From Nesterenkonia haasae (GTDB lineage Bacteria; Actinomycetota; Actinomycetes; Actinomycetales; Micrococcaceae), in contig NZ_VFIE01000018.1 in the NCBI RefSeq assembly GCF_010119385.1, forward strand, positions 432,375 through 496,374: a stretch of 64,000 nt of DNA, read 5' to 3'. The notes under the pieces were generated by a model. It was given only the letters and a program-made list of their open reading frames with translations. It did no database searches and was not told where the DNA came from. The position numbers were made by a program, and so were the translations under genes. The first letter of the stretch is position 1; the number at the start of each line of letters is the position of its first letter. Below are positions 1 to 9,776 of this stretch, piece after piece.

Positions 1-230
1 ACGATATTGAAGCGGCTGCGCATCCTGACCTGCCACTGGAGCAGCGTCGCGCCGTAGCCCTTGCTGGTGATGACGGTGAAGCCCGCGGTCGGGTGATGAC
101 CCTGCTGATGCTGATGGGATTCGATCCCGTGTCCCTCGGCGGGCTCTGCGACAGCCGTCCCATAGAGCCTGATGGTCCGCTGTTTGACCGTCCGCTGCGC
201 CGCGAGGAGATACTCCGCTTTGCCAGATGA
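1..230 (+). CDS. C-terminal part of an NAD(P)/F420-dependent dinucleotide-binding oxidoreductase (5' truncated)
   Basis: The reading frame enters at base 3 and runs 75 codons to TGA at 228-230. The visible tail contains LAGDDGEAR, then a hydrophobic helix, then GFDPVSLGGL and a final GPLF segment. This pattern is typical of the C-terminal end of the predicted dinucleotide-binding proteins related to NADPH:F420 oxidoreductase. The Rossmann half lies outside the window, so the cofactor and substrate cannot be judged. It sits 43 nt upstream of lhr on the same strand; lhr appears to have its own promoter in that gap. Confidence 0.6.
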   Translation, partial: DIEAAAHPDLPLEQRRAVALAGDDGEARGRVMTLLMLMGFDPVSLGGLCDSRPIEPDGPLFDRPLRREEILRFAR

Positions 231-260
231 GGCGCCACCGAGCGTGTCGGTAGGTAGTTC

Positions 261-266
261 TACAGT
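261..266 (+). promoter_or_regulatory. -10 box of lhr (leaderless start)
   Basis: TACAGT ends 7 nt before the ATG at 274, so transcription would begin at or next to the start codon. No Shine-Dalgarno sequence precedes the ATG. No convincing -35 box is seen. Confidence 0.5.
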
Positions 267-273
267 GGACACT

Positions 274-3200
274 ATGGCTCTTGAGCAGTTCTCAGAAGCG
301 ACCAGGACGTGGTTCTCCGCGTCCTTCGGTGCGCCGACCGCCGCGCAGGCTGGTGCTTGGGATGCTGTCGCCAAAGGGAAGAACGCGCTGGTGGTCGCGC
401 CCACCGGATCTGGCAAGACACTCTCAGCGTTCCTCTGGTCCATTGACCGCCTGATGAGCCAACAGCAGAACGACGCCGCCAGCGCCCCTGCTGCCGGTAC
501 AACAGTTCTTTACATCTCACCTCTGAAGGCACTCGGCGCGGACATCGAACGTAACCTGCGCAGCCCGCTCGTCGGCATCGGTCACACAGCCAGACGCCTG
601 GGCTCAGCGCCACGAGAGGTGACCGTGGGGGTGCGCACCGGGGACACCAGTTCCAAGGAGCGCCGGGACCTTGTGCGGAACCCACCGGACATCCTGATCA
701 CCACCCCGGAGTCGCTCTACCTCATGCTCACCTCACAGGCACGGCGGACGCTGAGCACGGTCGACACTGTGATTGTGGACGAGATTCACGCCCTGGCCGG
801 CACCAAACGGGGTGCTCACCTGGCAGTGTCCCTGGAACGGCTGGATGAACTGCAGGCCACGGAGAATCACTCCAAGAACGCCCAACGCATCGGGCTCTCC
901 GCAACCGTAGAACCGCGGCAGGAGGTCGCCCGGTTCCTCGGCGGCCGTCAGCCCGTGGAGGTGATCGCCCCACCCTCGGAGAAGCAGTGGGACATCACCG
1001 TCTCCGTACCGGTCCCAGATATGGCCTCCCCCACGGTTGAGCCTGCCGACGGCGATGACGGCTCCCCCCTGCAGCCCTCCATCTGGCCGCATGTGGAGCA
1101 CCGAGTCGTGGACCTCATCTCAGCGAACCGCTCCACGATCGCCTTTGTGAACTCCCGGCGACTTGCTGAGAAGCTCACCGGCCGGATCAATGAGATCCAC
1201 GCCGAACGTGACACGGGAAGTTCGCCAACTGACGCAGCTGATGAAGATGAGAATGAGCTCCCGGCGTTGGCCAAAGCCCATCACGGGTCAGTGTCCAAAG
1301 AGCAGCGCAAACAGATCGAAGGTGACCTGAAGTCCGGCCGGCTGCGTTGCGTGGTGGCCACCAGTTCCCTTGAACTGGGAATCGACATGGGAGCAGTGGA
1401 TCTGGTCATCCAAGTTGAGGCTCCCCACGCGGTCTCCTCCGGCCTCCAGCGGCTGGGCCGGGCAGGGCACCAAGTGGGTGAGGTCTCGGTGGGGTGGTTC
1501 TTCCCCAAACATCGCGGTGATCTGCTGAGCTCAAGCGTCGTTGTGGAACGAATGCTCTCCGGCAAGATCGAAGCCCTGAAGATCCCGCGCAGCCCGCTGG
1601 ACATTCTGGCCCAACAAACCATCGCCGCTGCTGCCATGGACACCCTGGATGTGGAGCATTGGTTCGAGGTTCTGCGCAGGTCCGCACCGTTCACATCGCT
1701 TCCGCGTTCCGCATACGAGTCCACCCTGGACCTGTTGGCTGGCAAGTACCCCTCTGACCGGTTCGCTGATCTGCGTCCACGCATTGTCTGGGACCGGGAT
1801 GCCGGAACGATCACCGGCCGGCCCGGCGCCCAACGCCTTGCGGTCACCTCCGGTGGCACCATCCCCGATCGAGGACTGTTCGGGGTCTATCTGGTGGGTG
1901 CCGAAAATACGCGCACTGGCGGGCGCCGCGTGGGCGAGCTCGATGAGGAGATGGTCTACGAGTCGCGGATCGGAGACGTGTTCGCGCTAGGCGCGACCAG
2001 TTGGCGGATCGAGGAGATCACATTCGACCGGGTCCTGGTCTCCCCCGCGTTCGGCCAACCGGCGAGCCTGCCGTTCTGGCGCGGCGATGGGATCGGACGA
2101 CCGGCAGAGCTCGGAGAGGCTCTGGGAGCCTTCACCCGCGAAATACACGCCGCCCCCGCAGAGAAGGCCACGGAACGGCTCGCAGCGCTCGGTTTGGACC
2201 AGTGGGCCCGGGAGAACCTGGTGCGGTACCTGGCTGATCAGCATGACGCAGTTGGTGCAGTCCCCTCAGACCGCACCCTGGTGTTGGAGCAGACCAAGGA
2301 TGAACTCGGAGACTGGCGGATCATCCTGCACTCCCCCTACGGGATGCAGATCCACGCACCATGGTCGCTGGCCGTCGGGGAACGTCTCCATGAACGCTAT
2401 GGTCTGGACGGCGCCGCGTTCGCCTCAGATGACGGAATCGTGCTCCGGGTTCCCATGATGGATGATGAGCCACCCGGGGCTGAACTGTTCACCTTCGAGC
2501 CCGATGAACTCGAAGATCTGGTGATTCGCCGGGTCTCCAGCTCATCCCTCTTCGCGGGAAGATTCCGTGAATCTGCCGCCCGGGCGCTGCTGCTGCCACG
2601 GACCCGGCCTGGGCAGCGCACACCTCTGTGGCAACAGCGCCAGCGGTCCTCCCAGCTGCTGGAAGTCGCCCACCAATACTCAGACTTTCCCATGATTATG
2701 GAGACCATGCGGGAAGTCCTGCAGGACGTCTACGACCTTCCCGCACTGGATACGCTCACCAGGAAGATCGCTCAGCGCACTGTGCGGATGGTGGAAGCTA
2801 CCACTGCAACACCTTCACCGTTCGCGCAGTCAATAGTGTTCGGCTACATCGCCCAGTACCTGTATGAAGGCGACTCCCCTCTTGCGGAGCGCCGTGCCGC
2901 CGCCCTGAGTGTGGACCCAACACTGCTCAACGAGCTGCTGGGCCGGGTGGAACTGCGCGAGTTCCTCGACGCTGAAGTCATCATCCAGGCCGAAGCCTAT
3001 GCCCAGCGCCTGACTCCTGAACGGCGGCTTCCCTCCGGAGAGGGACGCGGCCCGGAGAGCGTTGCGGATCTGCTGCGGCTGCTCGGGCCCCTCAGTGCCG
3101 CAGAGCTGTCCCTGCGGATGCGGGCCAGCGAAGACGACGAGGCCGCAGTCACCGCCGTCGAGGCACAGAACTACGCTGAGCAGCTTGTCAGCGCCCAACG

Positions 3201-4884
3201 GGCTATCCCTGTGACATTTCAAGGCGAGCAGCGGTTCGCCGCCGTTGAGGACGCTGCCCGGCTGCGTGATGGGCTCGGGGTCAATATTCCCCCCGGCGTT
3301 CCCCATACGTTCTTGGAACCCTTGGCAGACCCTCTCGGTGATCTGATCGGACGTTTTGCCCGCACCCACGGGCCTTTCACCTCCGAGCAGGTCAGTGCGC
3401 ACTTGGGGCTGCCTATAGCGGTCGTGGTAGATGTGCTGCGGCGGCTCATCCAAGAGTCGCGCGTAGTGGAGGGCCTGTTCACCCCTGAGGCCCAAGCCGA
3501 CGCCGAATATGTGGACGCTGAGATGCTGCGGCGGATCCGCCGCCGGTCGCTGGCTGCGCTGCGGGCGGCCGTGGAGCCAGTAGCGCCACGAGCCTATGCC
3601 CAGCTGTTGGGCGAATGGCAGCTCACCACCAGTGCCACCCGGGTTAACGGACAGTCCGGTCTGGCTGAGGTTCTGGCCCAGCTTGCCGGTCTACCGGCAC
3701 CAGCCAGCGCCTGGGAGTCGTTCATCCTTCCCTCCCGCGTCAGCGATTACTCCTCCGCAATGCTCGACTCCCTCCTTTCAAGCGGGGAGTTCATCACCAC
3801 AGGCCACGGCGCCCTCAGCGGTCATGACGGGTGGTTGGCGTTCTACCCCGCCGAAGAGGCTGCACTGATCGGCGCCGGACGGGACGTCCCCACCCTGGAA
3901 GGATTAACCGCAGAAGTCTTCCACGTATTGCAACGCGGAGGTGCATGGTTCCCTGAAGCGATCGCAGCGCAACTGGACAACGTCTCATCACTCACCTGCC
4001 AACAGGCGCTCTGGGAGCTGTTCTGGGCTGGACGTGTGCACCCGGACAGTTACTCACCTCTGCGAACCTTTATGGGCAGTGGCTCCACGGCGCATAAGGC
4101 CAAACCCACCACCAGGAGCCGCAGGGTCTCCCGCCGGACGGCGCTGCGTCAGGCAGTGACTGCCGCGCGCGGATCAGCCGCGACAGGCACTGGCGGACGC
4201 TGGCAAGTGGTGCTCACATCTGAGGCCCCAGCCACAGAAGTCGCACACGCCAGGGCAGAGATCCTGCTGGACCGCTACGGCGTCCTCACTCGCGGTTCCG
4301 TAGTCGCCGAACAGACTCCGGGTGGCTTCACCGGGGTGTACAAGGTACTCGCCGCTGCTGAGGAAGCCGGGCGAGTCCGCCGCGGTTACTTCATCGAACA
4401 CCTGGGGGCAGCCCAATTCACCGTCAGCTCCACCATTGACCGGCTCCGGGAGATTTCCGAGGAGCTGGAACGCAGTGAGGACCCCTACTCGAACCGCCGC
4501 CCCACCCCGGTGGCGCTGGCCGCCACTGACCCAGCCAACCCCTTCGGGGCGGCCCTGGATTGGCCTGTTGGACCCACAGTGGAGGGGAAACCCGCCACCA
4601 AAGCCCGCCCGGGCAGGAAAGCAGGCGCCGTCGTCGTCATCTGCGGTGGCGAACTGGTGCTCTACATGGAACGTGGCGGACGCACCATGCTGCTCTACAC
4701 GCAGAATCACACGGTCCGTGAGGCTGCAGCAAAGGCCCTGGTCAACGCTCTGATCAGAGCCAGGTCTTCCAAACTGGCCGTAGAAAGGATCAATGGTGAA
4801 CCCGTCCTGCAGCATCCCTTCGGCGACTCGCTGAAAAGCGCAGGTTTCCACTCGAGCCCCTCCGGACTGCGGCTCTCACCCTGA
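274..4884 (+). CDS. lhr: Lhr-type large ATP-dependent superfamily 2 helicase
   Basis: The 1536-residue protein has an SF2 helicase core: Walker A APTGSGKT at residues 42-49 and the DEIH box at 169-172. Helicase motifs of the second RecA domain follow (SSLELGIDMG, QRLGRAGH). A long C-terminal half contains the Lhr winged-helix and beta-barrel region (YGMQIHAPW, FAGRFRESA), matching the roughly 1500-residue actinobacterial Lhr family. Lhr is a 3'-5' DNA/RNA-DNA helicase linked to DNA repair, with mycobacterial lhr being mitomycin-inducible. The start at ATG 274 is chosen over an in-frame upstream GTG at 172 because similarity begins at FSEATRTWF and a -10 box lies 7 nt before it. The next gene begins 75 nt downstream with its own -10 box, so lhr is probably monocistronic. 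Confidence 0.93.
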   Translation: MALEQFSEATRTWFSASFGAPTAAQAGAWDAVAKGKNALVVAPTGSGKTLSAFLWSIDRLMSQQQNDAASAPAAGTTVLYISPLKALGADIERNLRSPLVGIGHTARRLGSAPREVTVGVRTGDTSSKERRDLVRNPPDILITTPESLYLMLTSQARRTLSTVDTVIVDEIHALAGTKRGAHLAVSLERLDELQATENHSKNAQRIGLSATVEPRQEVARFLGGRQPVEVIAPPSEKQWDITVSVPVPDMASPTVEPADGDDGSPLQPSIWPHVEHRVVDLISANRSTIAFVNSRRLAEKLTGRINEIHAERDTGSSPTDAADEDENELPALAKAHHGSVSKEQRKQIEGDLKSGRLRCVVATSSLELGIDMGAVDLVIQVEAPHAVSSGLQRLGRAGHQVGEVSVGWFFPKHRGDLLSSSVVVERMLSGKIEALKIPRSPLDILAQQTIAAAAMDTLDVEHWFEVLRRSAPFTSLPRSAYESTLDLLAGKYPSDRFADLRPRIVWDRDAGTITGRPGAQRLAVTSGGTIPDRGLFGVYLVGAENTRTGGRRVGELDEEMVYESRIGDVFALGATSWRIEEITFDRVLVSPAFGQPASLPFWRGDGIGRPAELGEALGAFTREIHAAPAEKATERLAALGLDQWARENLVRYLADQHDAVGAVPSDRTLVLEQTKDELGDWRIILHSPYGMQIHAPWSLAVGERLHERYGLDGAAFASDDGIVLRVPMMDDEPPGAELFTFEPDELEDLVIRRVSSSSLFAGRFRESAARALLLPRTRPGQRTPLWQQRQRSSQLLEVAHQYSDFPMIMETMREVLQDVYDLPALDTLTRKIAQRTVRMVEATTATPSPFAQSIVFGYIAQYLYEGDSPLAERRAAALSVDPTLLNELLGRVELREFLDAEVIIQAEAYAQRLTPERRLPSGEGRGPESVADLLRLLGPLSAAELSLRMRASEDDEAAVTAVEAQNYAEQLVSAQRAIPVTFQGEQRFAAVEDAARLRDGLGVNIPPGVPHTFLEPLADPLGDLIGRFARTHGPFTSEQVSAHLGLPIAVVVDVLRRLIQESRVVEGLFTPEAQADAEYVDAEMLRRIRRRSLAALRAAVEPVAPRAYAQLLGEWQLTTSATRVNGQSGLAEVLAQLAGLPAPASAWESFILPSRVSDYSSAMLDSLLSSGEFITTGHGALSGHDGWLAFYPAEEAALIGAGRDVPTLEGLTAEVFHVLQRGGAWFPEAIAAQLDNVSSLTCQQALWELFWAGRVHPDSYSPLRTFMGSGSTAHKAKPTTRSRRVSRRTALRQAVTAARGSAATGTGGRWQVVLTSEAPATEVAHARAEILLDRYGVLTRGSVVAEQTPGGFTGVYKVLAAAEEAGRVRRGYFIEHLGAAQFTVSSTIDRLREISEELERSEDPYSNRRPTPVALAATDPANPFGAALDWPVGPTVEGKPATKARPGRKAGAVVVICGGELVLYMERGGRTMLLYTQNHTVREAAAKALVNALIRARSSKLAVERINGEPVLQHPFGDSLKSAGFHSSPSGLRLSP

Positions 4885-4947
4885 GGCTGCGGCCATCAGT
4901 TCTCACGCTCTCCGGGTAATTCCCACTCAGTTCTCATCCCCATGGGC

Positions 4948-4953
4948 TAACCT
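4948..4953 (+). promoter_or_regulatory. -10 box of the VOC/PhnB-like gene (leaderless start)
   Basis: TAACCT is followed by 6 nt and the ATG at 4960; no ribosome binding site precedes the ATG. Confidence 0.5.
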
Positions 4954-4959
4954 GGGCGC

Positions 4960-5526
4960 ATGATTCTGTGTCTGCCATTCATGATGTTCCAGGGCCGCGC
5001 CCAGGAAGCCATCGACCTATACCTCTCCACGTTTCCCGACGCCAAGCTCCTGGAGATCATGCATCACCCGGAAGGCACAGAGATCTTCAACCCCGAAACA
5101 TCCGAGGGTGCAGGATCCGAGGCGGCAGCCCAATCACCAGCAGGCACCCGAGATGACACAGCCGCGATGGAAACTGTGGTGGACTGGGACAAGACCCTCG
5201 TGGCCACCGCTCAGCTGCAGATCGGTGGCCAGATCCTGATGATCCAGGACTCCCTGGTCAAACACGCCTTCGACTTCACACCCTCTATGTCAATGGCCGT
5301 GGTCGTGGACACTGCAGAGGAATTCCACCGCATCACCGGCTCTCTTGTGGACCAAGGCGAGTACTTGATGGAACCCGGTGACTACGATTTCGCCCAGAAC
5401 TTCGCTTGGGTCCAAGACCGTTTTGGTATGACCTGGCAGATCAACCACCCGCGTGGTGCCCCCAACCCGGAGGACGCGGATTCCGCAGCCAACGCCGCCC
5501 AGGCTAAAGCTCCCGAGTGGGGCTGA
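4960..5526 (+). CDS. VOC-superfamily PhnB/3-demethylubiquinone-methyltransferase-like protein
   Basis: The 188-residue protein starts with a PhnB-like beta-alpha-beta unit (LPFMMFQGRAQEAIDLY) and carries the second unit with a typical C-terminal end (DRFGMTWQINHP). This places it in the vicinal-oxygen-chelate fold family annotated as PhnB or 3-demethylubiquinone-9 3-methyltransferase-like. The family has no settled reaction, and the name does not imply a ubiquinone pathway here. An acidic/polar insert lies between the units around residues 45-70. The frame ends 10 nt before the GTG chosen for the RluA-family gene, so the two may be cotranscribed. Confidence 0.8.
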   Translation: MILCLPFMMFQGRAQEAIDLYLSTFPDAKLLEIMHHPEGTEIFNPETSEGAGSEAAAQSPAGTRDDTAAMETVVDWDKTLVATAQLQIGGQILMIQDSLVKHAFDFTPSMSMAVVVDTAEEFHRITGSLVDQGEYLMEPGDYDFAQNFAWVQDRFGMTWQINHPRGAPNPEDADSAANAAQAKAPEWG

Positions 5527-5536
5527 TCTCCGCTCA

Positions 5537-6592
5537 GTGCCGCAGAAGTCTCCGCTTCCAGTCCGCAACGGTGTCAACGCCACCAGATTGCGCATCCCCG
5601 ACACCGGCCCCTGGCGCACCATCCACGAATACGTGCTGGAAACCTTTGGGCATATCGATCCCGCAGGGATCACCTCTCGGTTTCACAACGGCGAGGTAGT
5701 CGACGCCGCCGGCATCCCGCTGGGCACACACAGCCCGCTGAACGCCGCCGAGTTCATCTGGTACTACCGCTCGCTGCCTGAGGAGCCCCCACTGCCGGTG
5801 CAGGAAGAAATCCTGTGCGAGGACGAACACCTCCTGGCAGTCGACAAACCCCACTTTCTGCCGACCACCCCAGCAGGACGCTACGTCCAAGAATCCCTCC
5901 TGGTCAGACTGCGCCATCGGCTGAATATGCCTGACTTGGTGCCCATCCACCGGTTGGACCGCGGCACCGCAGGTGTCGTCATCTTCGCCAAGAACCCCGA
6001 GACGCGCGGGGCCTACCAGCTGCTGTTTGAGAACCGCAGAGTGAGCAAAACCTACGAATGCGTCAGTACGCTCAACGATGCCCCCGGCAATCTGGCTGCG
6101 CGCTTTCCGCTGACCGTCCGGAACCGGATTGAGAAAGTCAAAGGCGTGGTGGTCAGCCAGCTTGTGAGCTACGACACCGCAGACTCCGGGCTGCGGCCGC
6201 ATGAGAGCTGGCACCGTGTCAAAGGCAGGCGCCGCACCGATCCGATCCCCGGTGCGAACTCATCATCCCGCATTGAACTGCTCAGATACGGTCCGCCACC
6301 GCGGCACGCCCAGGGACCCGATCTGGGCCTATTCCGTCTGACACCGCTGACAGGGAAAACCCATCAGCTGAGAATCCACATGGCCATGCTCGGTCTGGGC
6401 ATCCTGCACGACCGCTTCTACCCGGACCTGTGGGACGACGCGCCCGATGACTTCAACGCGCCGCTGCAACTGCTGGCACGCAGCCTGAGCTTTACCGATC
6501 CGTTATCCGGCGCGCCACGAGTCTTCAGGTCGACACGTAGACTAGTCGAGGCCCCGGTCGCAATGGATCCGGAGGTGGCAGGGGAGCACTAA
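5537..6592 (+). CDS. RluA-family RNA pseudouridine synthase
   Basis: The 351-residue protein has the RluA-family active-site motif HRLDRGTAG with the catalytic Asp at about residue 141, preceded by the usual DEHLLAVDKP strand. It ends with the KTHQLRIH motif. It isomerises uridine to pseudouridine in rRNA or tRNA; which site is modified cannot be told from sequence. The start is set at GTG 5537, just after the VOC gene stop; an earlier in-frame start at 5453 would overlap the VOC gene and encode a proline-rich tail with no family character. No clear ribosome binding site is seen before this GTG, so the exact start is tentative. The DedA gene begins 8 nt downstream with its own AAGGGG site. 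Confidence 0.85.
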   Translation: MPQKSPLPVRNGVNATRLRIPDTGPWRTIHEYVLETFGHIDPAGITSRFHNGEVVDAAGIPLGTHSPLNAAEFIWYYRSLPEEPPLPVQEEILCEDEHLLAVDKPHFLPTTPAGRYVQESLLVRLRHRLNMPDLVPIHRLDRGTAGVVIFAKNPETRGAYQLLFENRRVSKTYECVSTLNDAPGNLAARFPLTVRNRIEKVKGVVVSQLVSYDTADSGLRPHESWHRVKGRRRTDPIPGANSSSRIELLRYGPPPRHAQGPDLGLFRLTPLTGKTHQLRIHMAMLGLGILHDRFYPDLWDDAPDDFNAPLQLLARSLSFTDPLSGAPRVFRSTRRLVEAPVAMDPEVAGEH

Positions 6593-6600
6593 GGGGATAA

Positions 6601-7227
6601 ATGGTCGAGCTGATCGATGCATGGGGCGGGTGGCTGCTGCCGTTGCAGGCCTTCTTCGTAGCTCTCACCGCTTTGGTCCCACTGTTTCCCTCAGAGGTGA
6701 TGGTGATCGCCTCAGGCGCCATGGCCTCTGCTGGTCACCTGTCCCTGACGTGGGTCATGATCGCGACCACACTGGGGTGTCTCGCAGGAGACCTGGTGCT
6801 CTATGCACTTTGCCGCTACCAGCTCGTCAGGCTGCTCTACCGGTGGCGATGGGGCCGACGGTTGCACAGGATGCTGGTGCGTGCCTCAATCCGTGGGGGC
6901 ACCGCGACCACGTGGACCGGCCTGCTGCTGATCCGTTGGATACCTGGGGGACGAGCAGCGTCAATGGCATCAGCAGGAATGATGCGCCTGCCCTGGCGGC
7001 CCACAGCCGCGCTGGCGCTCGTGGGAGCGGTGATCTGGAGCGGCTGGCTGGTCGGCTTAGGTTACATTACGGGAACAACTACTGACTTACCCCCCTGGGC
7101 GAGCACCCTGACCGCCATTGGTATCGGTACGCTAGTGGCTCTGATTGTTGCATTGCGAGTCTCGAGTCAACGTCGTGCTCGCAGCCAGACTTCAGTGAGA
7201 ACATCGACAGTTGACCAAAACCCTTAA
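6601..7227 (+). CDS. DedA-family (SNARE-associated/VTT) membrane protein
   Basis: The 208-residue protein shows the DedA pattern: an N-terminal hydrophobic stretch with FFVALTALVPLFPSEV, the loop region GCLAGDLVLYALCR, and the conserved re-entrant segment RWIPGGRAASMASAG followed by two transmembrane helices. DedA/VTT proteins are inner-membrane proteins implicated in lipid scrambling or undecaprenyl-phosphate recycling and envelope homeostasis. The conserved arginine and glycines of the RxxPGxR element are present. AAGGGG lies 5 nt before the ATG. It is likely cotranscribed with the RluA-family gene upstream. Confidence 0.85.
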   Translation: MVELIDAWGGWLLPLQAFFVALTALVPLFPSEVMVIASGAMASAGHLSLTWVMIATTLGCLAGDLVLYALCRYQLVRLLYRWRWGRRLHRMLVRASIRGGTATTWTGLLLIRWIPGGRAASMASAGMMRLPWRPTAALALVGAVIWSGWLVGLGYITGTTTDLPPWASTLTAIGIGTLVALIVALRVSSQRRARSQTSVRTSTVDQNP

Positions 7228-7269
7228 AAAGTGCGTGATGCATACATGATTCCTCAAGGGAGGCAGCAG

Positions 7270-9147
7270 TTGTCCGAGCCGACGAGCCCAGACGCCTCCG
7301 CACGTCCTGACGACGAAACCACGCCCGATGCACCGACAGAAGAGCAGCCTGTCAGCCCACCCAGCACCGCCGAAGAACAGAGTGAGGCGCAGACAACCTC
7401 TGAAGCGTCCGAAGCTGAAAACCCTGCGGTCGGTGACCCGAGTAGGGAGCCGAATGGTGAGGACACCCGCGGTGACACCGCAGAGAACGGTCCCGAAGAA
7501 GGGCTCCCCACTGAGGATGCTTCGGCAGAGGAGACTCCCGCAGGCAATAACCGTGCGGAACCTCCAGTGCGCACTGGCGTAGCCCCTAAGGTCGCCGTGT
7601 CCTCAGGGCCCGACACCGGCCTGGGCGGATTCTTCGACACCCTGGATGAGCGCGCCAAGAGCTGGTGGTCCACCCGGAAGCTGCGCCATGCTCGACGCCG
7701 CGTGGAGGCTGCCAAAACAGCCAAGGCCCCTGCGGAGCCGGAGTCCACTCAGGGTAAGCCTCCTACCGATGCCGCCCCGCCTGCTGGAACAGTAGCGCGC
7801 AGAGCCCGCCGCAGCGGAGGCCACCTGCCCGAGACCACCACGCATACCGACGCCGCTGCCGCTGCCCCGCAGGTTTCCCTCCCCAAGCCGCCCCCTGCGG
7901 ACCAGCGGCCGGAACATCAGCTGTTCACCGACGCCATCCCGGTCGTGTCCCCGGACATGAACGGGGAAGCACACGATCCGGCACACCGGGCGCCCGGCGA
8001 CGCCTCGACCGAGGAAACCACCGTCCTGCCCGCCTATCGAGACGCACCGGACACGCCACCGGCTCCCCCAGCACGCCGTGAACTCGATGAACAGCGTCAG
8101 CGGACGGTCATTGCGCAGAAGGCCGCCGCCATCGAAAAGGCCACCGGGGAGTTCTCCCCGCGCCCCTATGGCGGCTCAGGGTACATCGGAGACCAGTACC
8201 GGGAGCAGTCGGCGGAGTTCGCCGACGATGAAGAAGACCTATTCACCTACATTCCGCCCTACAGCTTGCCGTCCCGGAGTCCGGACCCGGAGCCGACTCA
8301 ATGGGATCTGGCGCGGAGAGTCTTCGTCAGCCTCGGAGCTCTGGCAGCCGTCATCTCAACTCTCTGGATGTTCGGTTGGTTCAGTTCCGGTGAAGAAGAC
8401 CCTGCAATTCTGGGCCAGCGCGGCCTCTACGAGGCACATTCAGAAGGATGGTTCTCAGGAGAGCATGCACTGCTTTCACCCGACTACAACTGGTACTGGC
8501 TCTGGCCGTTAATCACCGTCGGTCTGATCATCCATGCGTGCTACCAATGGAGAGCTTCGCAGCACTCCACACCCCGGCAGCAGCATTCAGGCTGGTTTGT
8601 GGGTACAGCCTCCATCCTGATGCTGGTGGTGACCGCCTCGCTGTACACCGGGATATTCACCCTGACGCTGCTCAGCTCAGCGATCATCGCCGGAGTACTC
8701 ACGGAGGCCATCCGGCAGTTCAATCTCTACACCGCCCGCTCTGATACTGAGCGCAAACTCACAGACGATATCCTCGGACTGTTCTACGGCTTCGCCCTAG
8801 TCCAGGTGATGAGCGCGCTGTCAGTTTGGCTGACTCATCAGGGGTGGCACATACCCGGAATTCCCGCACTGCTCTGGGCCGGGATCGGACTGTTGGTGTG
8901 CGTATGGACCGCAGCGTTCTACTCCATGACCGAACGCGGCAGAATCACCATAGCGCTCGGTCTGGCCTGGGGGCTCTTTTGGCTTATCTTCCCCCGCATC
9001 CTGGGCGAGGTCACCAGCGTCTGGATAGCGATCGGGGCGGCCATGGGCGCCTTCATTGTGATCCTCTGCACCCAGTCCCGTCGTTATCGAATCAATCACG
9101 CAGAACGCCGAGCAGCAATGGGCCGCCCACTCGAAGACATCATCTGA
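7270..9147 (+). CDS. Large protein with disordered acidic/proline-rich N-terminus and multispan C-terminal membrane domain, function unknown
   Basis: I do not recognise a family. About the first 345 of 625 residues are rich in Pro, Glu, Thr, Ala and Ser and look disordered, with a short basic patch (TRKLRHARRRVEAAK). From about residue 350 to the end there are roughly eight hydrophobic segments (near 350, 406, 438, 460, 501, 530, 558 and 580), ending in a basic tail. The start is put at TTG 7270 because AAGGGAGG lies 6 nt before it; an in-frame GTG at 7231 lacks any such site. The arrangement suggests a cytoplasmic disordered arm tethered to a membrane domain. It lies between dedA and the DUF4916 gene, and I see no partner that explains it. 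Confidence 0.75.
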   Translation: MSEPTSPDASARPDDETTPDAPTEEQPVSPPSTAEEQSEAQTTSEASEAENPAVGDPSREPNGEDTRGDTAENGPEEGLPTEDASAEETPAGNNRAEPPVRTGVAPKVAVSSGPDTGLGGFFDTLDERAKSWWSTRKLRHARRRVEAAKTAKAPAEPESTQGKPPTDAAPPAGTVARRARRSGGHLPETTTHTDAAAAAPQVSLPKPPPADQRPEHQLFTDAIPVVSPDMNGEAHDPAHRAPGDASTEETTVLPAYRDAPDTPPAPPARRELDEQRQRTVIAQKAAAIEKATGEFSPRPYGGSGYIGDQYREQSAEFADDEEDLFTYIPPYSLPSRSPDPEPTQWDLARRVFVSLGALAAVISTLWMFGWFSSGEEDPAILGQRGLYEAHSEGWFSGEHALLSPDYNWYWLWPLITVGLIIHACYQWRASQHSTPRQQHSGWFVGTASILMLVVTASLYTGIFTLTLLSSAIIAGVLTEAIRQFNLYTARSDTERKLTDDILGLFYGFALVQVMSALSVWLTHQGWHIPGIPALLWAGIGLLVCVWTAAFYSMTERGRITIALGLAWGLFWLIFPRILGEVTSVWIAIGAAMGAFIVILCTQSRRYRINHAERRAAMGRPLEDII

Positions 9148-9179
9148 TCAACGCGGCGAGCTCATGAGAACATAGTGGA

Positions 9180-9719
9180 ATGTCTGTCCGCACTCCCGAT
9201 CCCCACCCCGGCTGGCTCAATGAAGAGGACCTCTATGAGGCCCGACGCCGTCTGCCCATGGTGTACGTAGAAGCCATTCCCGTTCGGCTCGACTCACTGG
9301 GCTACGTCACTGAAGTCGGTCTGCTCTACACCGCAGACGACGACGGACGTGTCTACCGAACCGTGGTCTCCGGACGGGTGCTCTACCGCGAGACTATTCG
9401 TGCCGCGCTTATTCGACATATTGAAAAAGACCTTGGCCCCATGGCTATGCCCCAACTGCCGGCTTCCCCCAGTCCCCTCACCGTGGCCGAGTACTTCCCC
9501 TACCCTTCGGAGACGGGCTTGGTGGATGACCGCCAACACGTCGTCTCCCTGGCGTACATTGTGCCTGTCAATGGTGAGTGCTCCGCGCGTCAGGACGCCC
9601 TTGAGTTGTCCTGGCTCTCACCTGAACAGGCGTTGAGCCCCGAAGTCCAGTCGGAGTTCATCGGCGGGCGGGAAAAGCTGATCCGCCAAGCCTTGGCCCA
9701 TGTGGGCCACACTCAGTGA
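9180..9719 (+). CDS. DUF4916 NUDIX-like protein
   Basis: The 179-residue protein resembles actinobacterial DUF4916 proteins, described as NUDIX-hydrolase-like. Visible family features are the early YVEAIPVRLD strand, GLLYTADDDGRVYRTVVSGRVLYRETIR and the later YFPYPSETGLVDDRQHVVSLAY. A canonical Nudix box (GX5EX7REUXEEXGU) is not evident, so pyrophosphohydrolase activity should not be assumed. The gene starts at ATG 9180, 32 nt after the preceding stop. No strong ribosome binding site is seen. Confidence 0.75.
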   Translation: MSVRTPDPHPGWLNEEDLYEARRRLPMVYVEAIPVRLDSLGYVTEVGLLYTADDDGRVYRTVVSGRVLYRETIRAALIRHIEKDLGPMAMPQLPASPSPLTVAEYFPYPSETGLVDDRQHVVSLAYIVPVNGECSARQDALELSWLSPEQALSPEVQSEFIGGREKLIRQALAHVGHTQ

Positions 9720-9776
9720 ACTGAGCCGAAGCGACCATTGCAGCCGCGCGTACGCGGCGAAAGGCTAAGACACGTC

